Assembly: GCF_025244845.1 (NCBI RefSeq)
Contig: NZ_CP104264.1
Span: forward strand, 3,100,001-3,164,000
DNA: 64,000 nt
Direction: 5' to 3'
From: Arthrobacter sp. zg-Y1171
Lineage (GTDB): Bacteria; Actinomycetota; Actinomycetes; Actinomycetales; Micrococcaceae
Each line of letters begins with the position of its first letter. The stretch's first letter is position 1. The notes under the pieces are model-generated. The model did no database searches. It was given only the letters and a program-made list of their open reading frames with translations, and was not told the DNA's origin. The position numbers and the translations under genes are program-made. Of this stretch, positions 52,274 through 60,298 are shown in pieces.

Positions 52274-52981
52274 CTAGATCGGCGAGGGCGGCTGGTGGCT
52301 CTGGGCCAGGAAGGCGTTGAGGGTGTTGGTGCGGTGCGCGCGGGCGGCGTGCTCGACGTCGGCCGCCGGGGCGTGCGTCTCGATCAGATCCAGCAGCGCG
52401 TCGTGCTCCTGCACTGACGCGTGCGCCCGGTCCGGGACGTACCGGAAGACAGAGGAGCGCATGCGGCCCAGCCGGTTCCAGCCGCGGTGCACGAGGTCCA
52501 GGATGTGCGGATTGGGGCAGCGGGCGTAGAGCAGGGCGTGGAATTCGGTGTTCAGCGCGGTGAAGCGGACCGGGTCGAAGTTGTCGAGGACCTCGCGCAT
52601 CTGGGCGTTCAGTTCCCGGGCCTTAGCCAGTTCCTCGGCGCTGATGCTCGGGGCGGCCAGGGCGGTGGCGGCGCCTTCGATGATGCTGAGGGTCTGCATG
52701 GTGTGCAGGTACAGGTCCGGGTCAATGCCGGCCACCGTGGCGCCGACGTTGCGGACAAAGTGCACCAGTCCTTCGGCTTCGAGCCGGCGGATGGCTTCCC
52801 GAACGGGGACCACGCTGCAGCCCATCTCGGTGGCGATGCTGCTGAGCACCAGGCGGTAGCCCGGACTCATTTCGCCGCCGAGGATGCGGTCCTTCAGCAG
52901 GGTATAGGCCTGCTCCGACTTGGAGCCGGTGCCCGGAGCGGTGCTGGTGGCCCGCCCGTTGCTGTTGGCGTCTGCGCTCAT
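52274..52981 (-). CDS. GntR family (FCD) regulator of the hpa operon
   Basis: 235 residues. The winged helix-turn-helix SEQAYTLLKDRILGGEMSPGYRLVLSSIATEMGCSVVPVREAIRRLEAEGLV is followed by an all-helical FCD ligand domain with the metal-site His pattern (ALNTEFHALLYARCPNPHILDLV). The ATG at 52981 overlaps the hpaG stop by 4 bases, so it is an internal gene of the operon and probably autoregulated through the operator upstream of hpaG. It likely responds to a pathway intermediate. Confidence 0.88.
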   Translation of the reverse strand: MSADANSNGRATSTAPGTGSKSEQAYTLLKDRILGGEMSPGYRLVLSSIATEMGCSVVPVREAIRRLEAEGLVHFVRNVGATVAGIDPDLYLHTMQTLSIIEGAATALAAPSISAEELAKARELNAQMREVLDNFDPVRFTALNTEFHALLYARCPNPHILDLVHRGWNRLGRMRSSVFRYVPDRAHASVQEHDALLDLIETHAPAADVEHAARAHRTNTLNAFLAQSHQPPSPI

Positions 52982-54447
52982 GCTTGTTCCGCTGCCCAGG
53001 CCTCGTACTTTTCCTTCCAGGCGGCGTTCATCGGGTACAGCCCGTCGACGCCGTGGCCGGCCTTCACCATTTCGGCAATGAACTCTTCCTGGTGTTCCTG
53101 CTTGATGCACGCCTCCACCAGCTCCTCGGCGATGGCCGGCGGGATGACGAGGATGCCGTCGTCGTCGGCCACGATGATGTCGCCGGGCTGCACCGTGGCG
53201 CCGCCGCAGGCGATGGTGATGTCAGTGTCCCAGGGGACGTGCCTGCGGCCGAGGACCGCGGGGTGCGGGTTGGCGCAGTAGACGGGCAGGTCGATGCCGG
53301 CGACGGTGGAGTAGTCGCGGACGCCGCCGTCGGTGATGATGGCGGCGGCGCCGTTGTGCTTGGCGCGCAGGGCGAGGATGTCGCCCAGGGTGCCGGTGCC
53401 CTTTTCGCCGCGGGCCTCCATGACCAGGATTTCGCCGTCACCCACGGAGTCGATGGCGCGTTTCTGCGCGTTGTAGCCGCCGCCGTGGGACTTGAAGAGG
53501 TCCTCGCGGTTAGGGACAAAGCGCAGGGTGCGGGCGGTGCCGACCACCTTGCGGCCGGGGCGGGTGCCGGTGAGGCCGTCGATGGAGACGTTGTTCAGGC
53601 CGCGGGCGCGCATCTGGGAGGACAGGGTGGCGGTAGCGACGGATTCCAGCTTGGCCTTGAGTGCCGGGGTGAGGGTTTTGGGCTGTTCTTTGGGGGTCAG
53701 GCCGGCCTTTTCGGCGGAACCCCAGGCTTCTTCGCGCTGCTTATCGTCGATTCGAGGCTGGGCGCCGAAGGGAGCCAGCGGCGTCGTGCCGTCGGTGACC
53801 GTGGTGGCGAGGCGCCCGGTGGTCTGGTCCGTGCCGGGAACGTCGACTTCCACTTCGAGGCGGTCGCCGGGGACGGCCACGGAGGCACCGGCGGGGGTGC
53901 CGGTGAGGATCAGATCGCCCGGTTCCAGGGTGAGCAGCTGGGAGAGGTCGGCCACCAGCTGGGCGAAGGGGAAGAGCAGGTCTGCGGTGGTGTCGTCCTG
54001 CGCGAGTTCGCCGTTGACCCAGGTGCGGACGCGCAGGTTGGCGGGGTCGACGTCGGCCGCGTTGAGGATGGCGGGGCCCACGGGGGTGAAGCCGTCGCCG
54101 CCCTTGGAGCGGAGGTTGGAGCCTTTGTCTGCCCAGCGCAGGTCGTACACGCCCAGGTCATTGCTGGCGGTCACTCCCCCGACGTAGCTCCAGGCGTCCT
54201 CAATTGAGACGCGGCGGGCGGTCTTGCCAATGACGAGGGCGATTTCGCCTTCGAAGCCGAGCAGTTCGCAGCCCGCCGGGCGTTCCACGCTGCCGCCGGT
54301 CAGGGCCAGGGAGGAACTGGGCTTGAGGAAGTAGGAGGGCTGTTCCGGGGTGCGGCCGCGCTCTGCTGCCCGTGAGGGATAGTTGATGTGGACGGCGATG
54401 ACCTTGCCGGCCTGCTTCAGCGTGTCCGTGGTGGCGTCGTTGCCCAT
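52978..54447 (-). CDS. hpaG: HpaG-type FAH isomerase/decarboxylase fused to an RraA-type domain
   Basis: 489 residues in two parts. Residues 1 to about 245 are an FAH-fold HpaG domain: FLKPSSSLALTGG, FEGEIALVIGKTARRVSIEDAWSYVGGVTASNDLGVYDLR with the metal ligands, and LEPGDLILTGTPAG. After a linker (about 245-265), residues to 480 are an RraA domain: VVGTARTLRFV, ARGEKGTGTLGDILALRAKHNGAAAIITDGGVRD (metal/substrate Arg-Asp pair) and GATVQPGDIIVADDDGILVIP. HpaG in Enterobacteria has two FAH domains, decarboxylase and isomerase. Here the RraA half may supply the decarboxylase. It is the first gene of the operon, with AGGAGAG before the ATG. Confidence 0.88.
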   Translation of the reverse strand: MGNDATTDTLKQAGKVIAVHINYPSRAAERGRTPEQPSYFLKPSSSLALTGGSVERPAGCELLGFEGEIALVIGKTARRVSIEDAWSYVGGVTASNDLGVYDLRWADKGSNLRSKGGDGFTPVGPAILNAADVDPANLRVRTWVNGELAQDDTTADLLFPFAQLVADLSQLLTLEPGDLILTGTPAGASVAVPGDRLEVEVDVPGTDQTTGRLATTVTDGTTPLAPFGAQPRIDDKQREEAWGSAEKAGLTPKEQPKTLTPALKAKLESVATATLSSQMRARGLNNVSIDGLTGTRPGRKVVGTARTLRFVPNREDLFKSHGGGYNAQKRAIDSVGDGEILVMEARGEKGTGTLGDILALRAKHNGAAAIITDGGVRDYSTVAGIDLPVYCANPHPAVLGRRHVPWDTDITIACGGATVQPGDIIVADDDGILVIPPAIAEELVEACIKQEHQEEFIAEMVKAGHGVDGLYPMNAAWKEKYEAWAAEQA

Positions 54448-54464
54448 GTCTCTCCTGGATCAAG

Positions 54465-54476
54465 TACGAAATCGTA
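54465..54476. promoter_or_regulatory. GntR-type operator upstream of hpaG
   Basis: TACGAAATCGTA (5-bp arms, AA centre) lies 18 bases upstream of the hpaG ATG and continues into AT-rich TATATGATC, which could be the -10 region on the minus strand. A short AT-rich palindrome with TnnnA type arms is what FCD-class GntR regulators bind. Confidence 0.6.
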
Positions 54477-54701
54477 TATGATCAGGGTTCCATGTGGTGT
54501 GGGTCACGTCAAGGGTTAAGGTGGACTACCCCGGGCCCCATCTCCCCCAGGGGCTCGATAAAAACCCACCGTCGCTATGAACCTGAGATGTCTTGCATCC
54601 AACGATCGCACCAAAAGCCCGGCGATGAGTTGCGGTATACGGATCCGCCTGCCGACTGGGAACGGGGGGTTAGATCCTCGAAGATTGTCTAGTATGGACG
54701 A

Positions 54702-55601
54702 ATGACCCCTTCAATTTTTGCCCGGCGTGACTTGACTAAACTTATTCAAGCCTTGGGGTCGAACGAACGACTAACCCAGTCAGACATCGGAGTCCTATGG
54801 AGTGAGTTTGTGGGCGATGTTGGGGAAATGCCGGATGGGAACAAAGTTCACCGGGCTACGCAACTAGTGAGCCGCGTGGCCAAGCGCCACGACGCTGACG
54901 ACAAGCTAACCGAGCTCATCAATGAAGCCTTTTACTTTTCGCCTAAGGGAGATAGCAGAAGACAGGACGATACATTTAAACCTCTTCTGGTCCGCCTGTA
55001 TGAAAAAAACTTTACCGTTGATGACGACGGTGTACACCAACCATTCCTAGCAGCAGGGGATACCTTGAGCACAACTAAGGACTCTCGTTCAATTTTCGTC
55101 GTGCATGGACGGAATCTTGCAGCCAGAGACGAGCTCATAAAGTTTCTTAAGCACCTCGACGCGCGGCCCATATCGTGGACTCAGGCAGCTAACGCTGTTG
55201 ATAGCCCTATCGAAAAAACCCGCGACATTATCGAGGCCGGCATGAACATGGCTCAGGCCATCCTCGTTCTCTTTAGTCCGGACGACGAGGCGCGACTTAA
55301 GGAGCAGTTCATAGAACCGGAAGACGGACCAGACGAACGAAACGTCACAGGTCAATCCCGGCAGAACGTCACGCTAGAAGCTGGAATGGCGCTAGGCATG
55401 GCTCCTGACAGGACCGTTTTTGTGCGAATCGGACGAACCAGGGAAATATCGGATATCGCTGGTATCAACTGGATCACCCTTCAAGATGACTGGGATAGCC
55501 GGGAACGCCTCGCAAATGCTTTGAAGAAGGCAGGAGTGGCTATCCAAATGGGTAATCTAATGGACCCCAATGCCGGAACCTTCGCTGGCATCAGCGTCTA
55601 G
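54702..55601 (+). CDS. TIR-like (CAP12/Pycsar-effector type) protein, candidate anti-phage effector
   Basis: 299 residues. Residues 1 to about 120 are a helical N-terminal domain of unknown type. Residues about 129-285 match the TIR-like nucleotide-binding domain (PF10137 class): RSIFVVHGRNLAARDELIKFLKHLDARPISW, a central ILVLFSPDDEARL strand, and SRQNVTLEAGMALGMAPDRTVFVRIG with the expected catalytic Glu226. Related domains in Pycsar and CBASS effectors cleave NAD+ when activated. The gene is clearly richer in A/T than its neighbours, and its codon use differs (many AAA, GAA, CTT, ATA), which suggests transfer. The N-terminal domain would sense the trigger. Confidence 0.75.
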   Translation: MTPSIFARRDLTKLIQALGSNERLTQSDIGVLWSEFVGDVGEMPDGNKVHRATQLVSRVAKRHDADDKLTELINEAFYFSPKGDSRRQDDTFKPLLVRLYEKNFTVDDDGVHQPFLAAGDTLSTTKDSRSIFVVHGRNLAARDELIKFLKHLDARPISWTQAANAVDSPIEKTRDIIEAGMNMAQAILVLFSPDDEARLKEQFIEPEDGPDERNVTGQSRQNVTLEAGMALGMAPDRTVFVRIGRTREISDIAGINWITLQDDWDSRERLANALKKAGVAIQMGNLMDPNAGTFAGISV

Positions 55602-55620
55602 GCAGAGGTGAGGCTCTCTT

Positions 55621-55739
55621 ACCTACCGGAGAAGTAGTAACCCTCCCCGCTGTGACTATGACCTCCTCACTCCAATGCAACTCGGGAACCGGTGAGCATC
55701 TGAACCGCGGACCGTAGCACTTCTCCGACTCCGGTAGGT
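55621..55739. repeat. Spaced inverted repeat in the gap between TIR-like gene and coiled-coil gene
   Basis: ACCTACCGGAG (55621-55631) and its exact complement CTCCGGTAGGT (55729-55739) enclose about 97 bases. The 274-base gap (55602-55875) holds no convincing gene; this could be a structured RNA, a terminator region or an element end. Confidence 0.4.
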
Positions 55740-55875
55740 GGTAGAACATGCCGGTGGTCTCCGGGTTGTTGATGACGTCATTCGGCGAATGCCATTATTG
55801 CCACGCCTACATCCTCCAATTGAGAGTGCCACTGTGGAGGAACACGGATAGCCTTACTAAGCACATAATGACTGT

Positions 55876-56433
55876 ATGAATGATGTTCCTCTTTGGGTCA
55901 CTGTTGCCCTTCCGCTCATCGGATACGCCGCAGCCCTTGCAAGCGAGCTCCTGCGTAATGGCCTCCAGTCTCGCCGCGACGACGCAATACGTATCCGGGA
56001 CCGTCGAGAGAATATGCAAGACAGGAGAGATCAGTTCGAACTCGAAGTCCTACGGAACGCTTATTCATCGTTGAACCGCTTGGCGAGAGCGGCGATGAGA
56101 TTCCACCTCGTTGACATGTCCGTCGCGAAAGAAGTTGGTTCCTACGCGTCACGGCGCATCGAGGATCTAACCGGCGCTGAGCTTGACGAAGAATTTCGCC
56201 AAGCGGCAGTTCAGCTCTCCTCCGAGATTGAACTCGTATTCGACGACAATCTGAGGCAGAGACTCAAGGAAACTCGGGATGCGCTGAGAACACCCTCAGT
56301 CATGTTCCACAGCAATGCTGTAGATGCAGACCGCGCGATGAACAAGGCAGTGACAGCTACATCTGAAACTCAGGAAGCGTTAGGTGTTCGCATAAGAGAG
56401 CTCTACCTACAAGCGGCCCCTCCGCAGGGTTAG
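55876..56433 (+). CDS. Membrane-anchored coiled-coil protein in the defence-like island
   Basis: 185 residues. One N-terminal hydrophobic segment (VPLWVTVALPLIGYAAALASELL, about residues 4-26) is followed by a long polar helix rich in Arg, Glu and Asp (RRDDAIRIRDRRENMQDRRDQFELEVLRNAYSSL), typical of a coiled coil. A helical C-terminal half follows. I recognise no family. It sits between the two TIR-like genes on the same strand, with gaps of 274 and 78 bases, and shares their low-GC codon use. A membrane-bound sensor or partner role is possible but unproved. Confidence 0.6.
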   Translation: MNDVPLWVTVALPLIGYAAALASELLRNGLQSRRDDAIRIRDRRENMQDRRDQFELEVLRNAYSSLNRLARAAMRFHLVDMSVAKEVGSYASRRIEDLTGAELDEEFRQAAVQLSSEIELVFDDNLRQRLKETRDALRTPSVMFHSNAVDADRAMNKAVTATSETQEALGVRIRELYLQAAPPQG

Positions 56434-56511
56434 ACCTCAAGGGGCTAAAGTTCGTAACTAGAGGAGCTGCGACTGTGCAACCTCATAGTTAAAAGAGGGG
56501 TAGCCAGAGCA

Positions 56512-57564
56512 GTGCCTAATTCGATTACCGAGGTCACGCGACGCAAGGTTATGGACCTGTACACGTTGTTGCCCATCGCCTGGTCCGGACGTCTTGCGGA
56601 GCCAGATTTCTTGGCTCGCCTCTACCCGCTCAGGGATTTGCCAAGCAACGACTATCGGTTCAATGACGCATACGGTGACGTCACTCAACATCGCGTCAAC
56701 AATCCGGATGATTGGACGGATGATTACATCTTCATCGATCCTCGTTTCAATCTCCTGTGGGGTACAGATGAGAATTTCCTCAACTTCCTTGAGATGACTG
56801 TACATCCGGTAGTACTTTCCAGCGACGCCGCGGCCTCATTGGTGGAGACTTACAACACTGTGTTGAGGGGCGATGGATACGCGTTCAGACAGGACGGGAC
56901 GCTGAGCGGGCATCCCCTATATAAGGTCGGACCGACGGTAACCCGAGACCCGTTGGATGCCGTAGAACACGGCAGTCCCACTGCTGTGGAACTGATCGAC
57001 TCAGCACCCCACCTTCAGCAGTCACTCAGTCCGGGAAGCGTCTCGATCGCACCAGCGGTGAGCATCACAGGCGGCGTGCCCAGCACGGATGCGATTACAT
57101 CGCCGCCAGAAGAAAAGAGAATCTTTATCGTTCACGGCCATGATGAGACGGCTAAAAATTTTGTTCATCTCTTCCTCAACAGGCTCACTGGTAAGGACGC
57201 CGTCGTACTCCACGAACAGGGAAATTCAGGTCAATCACTGATCGAAAAGTTGGAAAACGCTGCGGATAAAGTTAACTTTGCTGTGGTGCTTTTGACGGCG
57301 GATGACTTGGGCAAGGCAAAAGTTGAGACTGACCTTGAACCTCGTGGACGTCAGAACGTCGTGTTCGAGATGGGCTACTTCATGGCATTGCTCGGACGGG
57401 ACAGAGTAGCTGTCCTACATGCCACAGATGTTACGGAACCCGGAGATATGAGAGGCATGCTCTACATTCCATACGGAAGTTTTGCCAACGATTGGAAGGG
57501 CAAGCTCGCCGGAGAGTTGAGTGACGCAGGGATAGACGTCGATCTGAAAATTCTAACAAAATAG
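56512..57564 (+). CDS. AbiJ-like N-terminal domain + TIR-like protein, candidate abortive-infection effector
   Basis: 350 residues. Residues 1 to about 160 match the AbiJ N-terminal domain type 3: FLARLYPLRDLPSNDYRFNDAYGDVTQHRVNNPDDW, IFIDPRFNLLWG and NFLEMTVHPVV. After a linker (165-200), the TIR-like domain (202-345) has RIFIVHGHDETAKNFVHLFLNRL, FAVVLLTADDLGKAK, and GRQNVVFEMGYFMALLGRDRVAVL with catalytic Glu286. AbiJ is an abortive-infection phage-defence family, so the head domain would sense infection and the TIR-like tail would deplete NAD+. The start is the GTG at 56512. It shares fold and strand with the TIR-like gene 1.8 kb upstream, but the N-terminal domains differ. Confidence 0.78.
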   Translation: MPNSITEVTRRKVMDLYTLLPIAWSGRLAEPDFLARLYPLRDLPSNDYRFNDAYGDVTQHRVNNPDDWTDDYIFIDPRFNLLWGTDENFLNFLEMTVHPVVLSSDAAASLVETYNTVLRGDGYAFRQDGTLSGHPLYKVGPTVTRDPLDAVEHGSPTAVELIDSAPHLQQSLSPGSVSIAPAVSITGGVPSTDAITSPPEEKRIFIVHGHDETAKNFVHLFLNRLTGKDAVVLHEQGNSGQSLIEKLENAADKVNFAVVLLTADDLGKAKVETDLEPRGRQNVVFEMGYFMALLGRDRVAVLHATDVTEPGDMRGMLYIPYGSFANDWKGKLAGELSDAGIDVDLKILTK

Positions 57565-57980
57565 CAGAATTCTGACTCGAAGGACTGCTCAACAAGGTCC
57601 TCGATCAACCTCAACGACGAGAATCCTATGGTCATATGTAGAGTGTTCACCTGCCGTGGTACTGCACAAACCCATAGAGATGGCTTTCGCTGTCTACGTA
57701 CCCGTGCGGGAGCCTCCTGTGGCATTACGGAAGTCAGCGAGCTGGGTGACACGTTCGTTCTACGGGGATTGCTCCAGCGCTACTGCTGTGGCCTACTACC
57801 GGCGTCCCCTAAGGGATGGAAGGCCGCCCGCAGAGGGTGCAGCAGTGACCAACCAGCGCCCCAGCTCAGCACGTTCCTCTTCTTCAAGGGAAGAGATAGT
57901 GCCGCATGGAATTTCTGCCTCAATGCGGTCGCTGAAGCTGCTTTCCATTGTCTGCCTCTACACCTTGGTGGGCTAAATCG
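57565..57980. other. Gene-free stretch between TIR-like gene and decayed remnants
   Basis: No frame with credible coding character is seen on either strand; the short frames present lack recognisable motifs. It is probably degraded mobile DNA. Confidence 0.4.
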
Positions 57981-58175
57981 TGGAAGCGGGAGCCGCACCA
58001 CACGGTTCCCGCTTCCCTTCTTGCTGTCCTCAGCGACCAACGAAGGAAATCTATTTTGCCTGGCGGCCCTCTTCTTTCAGCGTCCGCCGGCCTGGGTGGA
58101 GGGTGCCGGCCGGTACCGGTGCCCATTTCCTGCCCTCGTTGTGTTTTCGCTGCAGGCGCCGTACTTCGCGGTGCA
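57981..58175. repeat. About 195-bp direct repeat, copy A (matches 59971-60165)
   Basis: It starts with hairpin GGAAGCGGGAGCCG (57982-57995) / CGGTTCCCGCTTCC (58003-58016), a minus-strand terminator, followed by near-identical sequence to copy B at roughly 85-90 percent by eye (CATTTCCTGCCCTCGTTGTG, GGCGCCGTACTTCGCGGTGCA). It contains the 3' end of a ParB-like gene read on the minus strand. Confidence 0.75.
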
Positions 58176-58310
58176 TTGCACTGCTGCTTCGATCAATTCT
58201 GACACGGAGTTGTAGCCTTCGGCGTGGCCCGCGGCGAGGAATGCTGCGCGGACCTGGTCGGCGTCTTCGACGCTGAAATAGGGGATGAAGCCGGCCGGTT
58301 CCTGCTTGCT
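58051..58310 (-). pseudogene. Frameshifted ParB-like (centromere-binding type) C-terminal remnant
   Basis: Read in two frames, this encodes YFSVEDADQVRAAFLAAGHAEGYNSVSELIEAAV followed by HREVRRLQRKHNEGRKWAPVP...RRTLKEEG. The pieces are split by a 5-base insertion (GTGCAATGCACC against GTGCACC in the intact copy at 60038-60298), which breaks the frame. The pattern is that of the small C-terminal domain found in ParB-like plasmid-partition proteins of actinobacteria. There is no start codon in the first frame, so the 5' part is also lost. Confidence 0.65.
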
Positions 58311-58478
58311 TCATCGCCTTTATCCGTAGGGGTCGGGTGTCTGTAGTGAGTTTAGGGGCTGCCGGAGGGTGGCCACCAAAGGGGTCCGAACAAGCTAGGG
58401 GTACCCCAATGGATCAGCGACCTCCCCAAGCACCTTTCTAAACAATCGCTCTGTGCTGAACCGCGACCGACCGCTTAC

Positions 58479-58667
58479 CTAGGCGGTAATGTCTTGGCCG
58501 AGGTGGCGGCAGGTCGCGCCCCGGGAAACCCCAAATGTCTCCTCGATCTGCTGCACCGTGTAGGTCTTCTCGTCATACATCGCCCGTGCCTGCCTGGCTT
58601 TTGTTGGCATCATATTGAGCCGGTCCCCGCATCTGCGGCCGGGTGCCCTCGCTGCTGCCAAACCGTT
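58479..58667 (-). pseudogene. Serine recombinase (resolvase/invertase) C-terminal remnant
   Basis: The C-terminal end reads GLAAARAPGRRCG...KARQARAMYDEKTYTVQQIEETFGVSRGATCRHL, the classic hinge and helix-turn-helix of small serine recombinases such as Tn3-type resolvases. The catalytic N-terminal domain is absent, so it is a truncated remnant of a plasmid or transposon resolvase. Several consensus positions are altered (CGDRLN for the GRPRKL-type hinge, CRHL for YRHL). Confidence 0.7.
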
Positions 58668-58991
58668 CAAGCAGCAAGGCCGTCGCACAGTGGGCTCTTG
58701 CGGTCTCCTCAGTATCCGCAGCTGGACCACCGGCTACTGCGCGGCACGGTGCTTTCCTTCTCGAGCGATTTCTTCGTTAAGGACGCCACGGTCGTTGCGA
58801 CTCCCAAAAGTCTGGGTGTTGCAACGACCGCTAGAACCCGACCTGTCCGCTAGGCGGCCGCACTACCGTTGGGCCGACATGACGGTAAGCATGGGCCTGG
58901 TCCTGAATATGACAGCCTTGTCCAGGACCACAAAGACGGCGTGGTTCAGGACCAGCAGGTAAGCCAGTCCTAGACCGGAGGGCCCGGCTGG
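58668..58991. other. Gene-free stretch upstream of the recombinase remnant
   Basis: No convincing frame or RNA structure is seen here. It is probably degraded mobile-element DNA bordering the lipoprotein gene. Confidence 0.4.
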
Positions 58992-59777
58992 TCAACCGAG
59001 CTTGTCCGAGTGCTCGGGGCACAAAGTCTCGACGCCTGCATAGTTCATCGACCGTAGCTCTGCGAGGGAGTACTTCAGACCGGCGACCTTGGTGATGAGC
59101 TCCTCGACCACGGGTGCGCCCTCTGGCTTGCTGTATATCAGGCAGAAGTTTCGTGCAGTCTTGACGAGATCCTCGTCCGTAAAGTTCTCGAGGTTCGGGT
59201 GCAATGATCTGACACCGGAGAGGAATGCCTGTTCTGCCTGCTCGTCCTCGGTCAGCATCGGCGCCGGCTCCCCGGTGGGCTCCTGATTCGCCTTGTTGTC
59301 AGCATCCGCAGCGTTCACCACCGGCTGGCAAATGTCCAGGATCCCGAACCTCACGTCTTGGTAGGAGTCGGGTTCCAGGCTGAAGGTGCCGGAAATCTCC
59401 CATTGATAGGCGAAATCCTCCAGGACGGCGCTGAGGTCCTCGATAGCTGCTGCCAGTTCGGGCTGCGCCGTCACCGACACCTCTTCCAACCGATCTTGGA
59501 TCTCGGTCGCCTCTCGAGCAGTGTCGGCGTCGAGAGATTCGACCGTCCGCAGGAAATTGTCGGCCTCAACAGCTGATCCGCCTGTATCGAAGAGGGCGAG
59601 ACAGGAGTCGAGGATCCGAACCTTCTCCAGACTCGCTGTTGGAGATGGCGATGCGGAGCTGGGTTCCGCTAAGGCAGTCGGTGCGGGAGGGTGCCCGTCC
59701 TGCTCGGGTTGTCCGCCACACCCGGCCAAGAGCATTGCTGTCGCCGCGAATAGGCCTGCCAATCGTGATGCTCTCAA
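58992..59777 (-). CDS. DUF732-like lipoprotein
   Basis: 261 residues from a TTG at 59777 that follows GGGGGG; earlier in-frame codons do not look coding. A signal helix (ASRLAGLFAATAMLLAGC) ends in a lipobox Cys at about residue 20, so it is anchored outside. A Ser/Pro-rich spacer and a helical domain follow. The C-terminal 75 residues (AFLSGVRSLHPNLENFTDEDLVKTARNFCLIYSKPEG...ETLCPEH) have the two-Cys pattern of DUF732. Function unknown. It lies between the two ParB-like copies; GC content is normal. Confidence 0.65.
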   Translation of the reverse strand: MRASRLAGLFAATAMLLAGCGGQPEQDGHPPAPTALAEPSSASPSPTASLEKVRILDSCLALFDTGGSAVEADNFLRTVESLDADTAREATEIQDRLEEVSVTAQPELAAAIEDLSAVLEDFAYQWEISGTFSLEPDSYQDVRFGILDICQPVVNAADADNKANQEPTGEPAPMLTEDEQAEQAFLSGVRSLHPNLENFTDEDLVKTARNFCLIYSKPEGAPVVEELITKVAGLKYSLAELRSMNYAGVETLCPEHSDKLG

Positions 59778-59970
59778 GAGCCCCCCAGAGAAGTTTGGCG
59801 GCAGTGCACCGCACTGCGGAGCCTTTCGCACCGGCAGTACGTTTATCGTATCGGGACGGGACCCGATCTGCTCAGCTGAGGCCGGCGCGGGAGGCCGCGC
59901 GCTCCGTGCGGTCACCAAGACTGTTTCCGCCAGCCTTCTCCGCTGCCTGCGGCTAGGTGGTTTTAAAGGG

Positions 59971-60165
59971 TGGAAGCGGGAGCCGCACCACACGGCTCCC
60001 GCTTCCCTTACTATCCTCCGCAACCGACGAAGGAAATCTATCGGGCCGGGCGCCCCTCTTCTTTCAGGGTCCTCCGGCCGGGGCGGAGGGTGGCGGCCGG
60101 TACCGGTGCCCATTTCCTGCCCTCGTTGTGTTTGCGCTGCAGGCGCCGTACTTCGCGGTGCACTG
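59971..60165. repeat. About 195-bp direct repeat, copy B (matches 57981-58175)
   Basis: Contains a perfect hairpin GGAAGCGGGAGCCG (59972-59985) / CGGCTCCCGCTTCC (59993-60006) that works as minus-strand terminator for the ParB-like gene, then the 3' coding end of that gene. The copies flank 1.8 kb that carries the recombinase remnant and the lipoprotein gene. Confidence 0.75.
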
Positions 60166-60298
60166 CCGCTTCGATCCATGAGAGAGCTACTGGAAGGGTT
60201 CGGTCCTGTTCGGTCAGTGCCTGCCGCCATTCGTTCTTCACTGCCTGCTTGGCCAGCCGGTAGGCGTCGGTCAGGCTGTCCACCCTATAGACGGGCAT
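60038..60298 (-). CDS. ParB-like (centromere-binding type) C-terminal domain protein
   Basis: 86 residues, intact: MPVYRVDSLTDAYRLAKQAV at the start, then IEAAVHREVRRLQRKHNEGRKWAPVP and RRTLKEEGRPAR at the C-terminus. The basic helix and trailing Pro-rich tail match the C-terminal dimerisation domain of actinobacterial plasmid ParB-like proteins, but a DNA-binding N-terminal domain is missing. It may be a truncated remnant or a small stand-alone regulator. The ribosome site is distant (GGAGG 14 bases before the ATG). A perfect terminator hairpin follows. Confidence 0.5.
   Translation of the reverse strand: MPVYRVDSLTDAYRLAKQAVKNEWRQALTEQDRTLPVALSWIEAAVHREVRRLQRKHNEGRKWAPVPAATLRPGRRTLKEEGRPAR

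Noticed and set aside
57628..58215. Plus-strand frame in the decayed region
   Set aside because: No recognisable motifs, and it overlaps the minus-strand ParB-like remnant that shows clear homology to the copy at 60038.
58992..60230. Whole 412-codon minus-strand frame as one gene
   Set aside because: Only the part from 59777 on starts with a sensible signal peptide and lipobox; the earlier part crosses the repeated ParB-like copy in the wrong frame.
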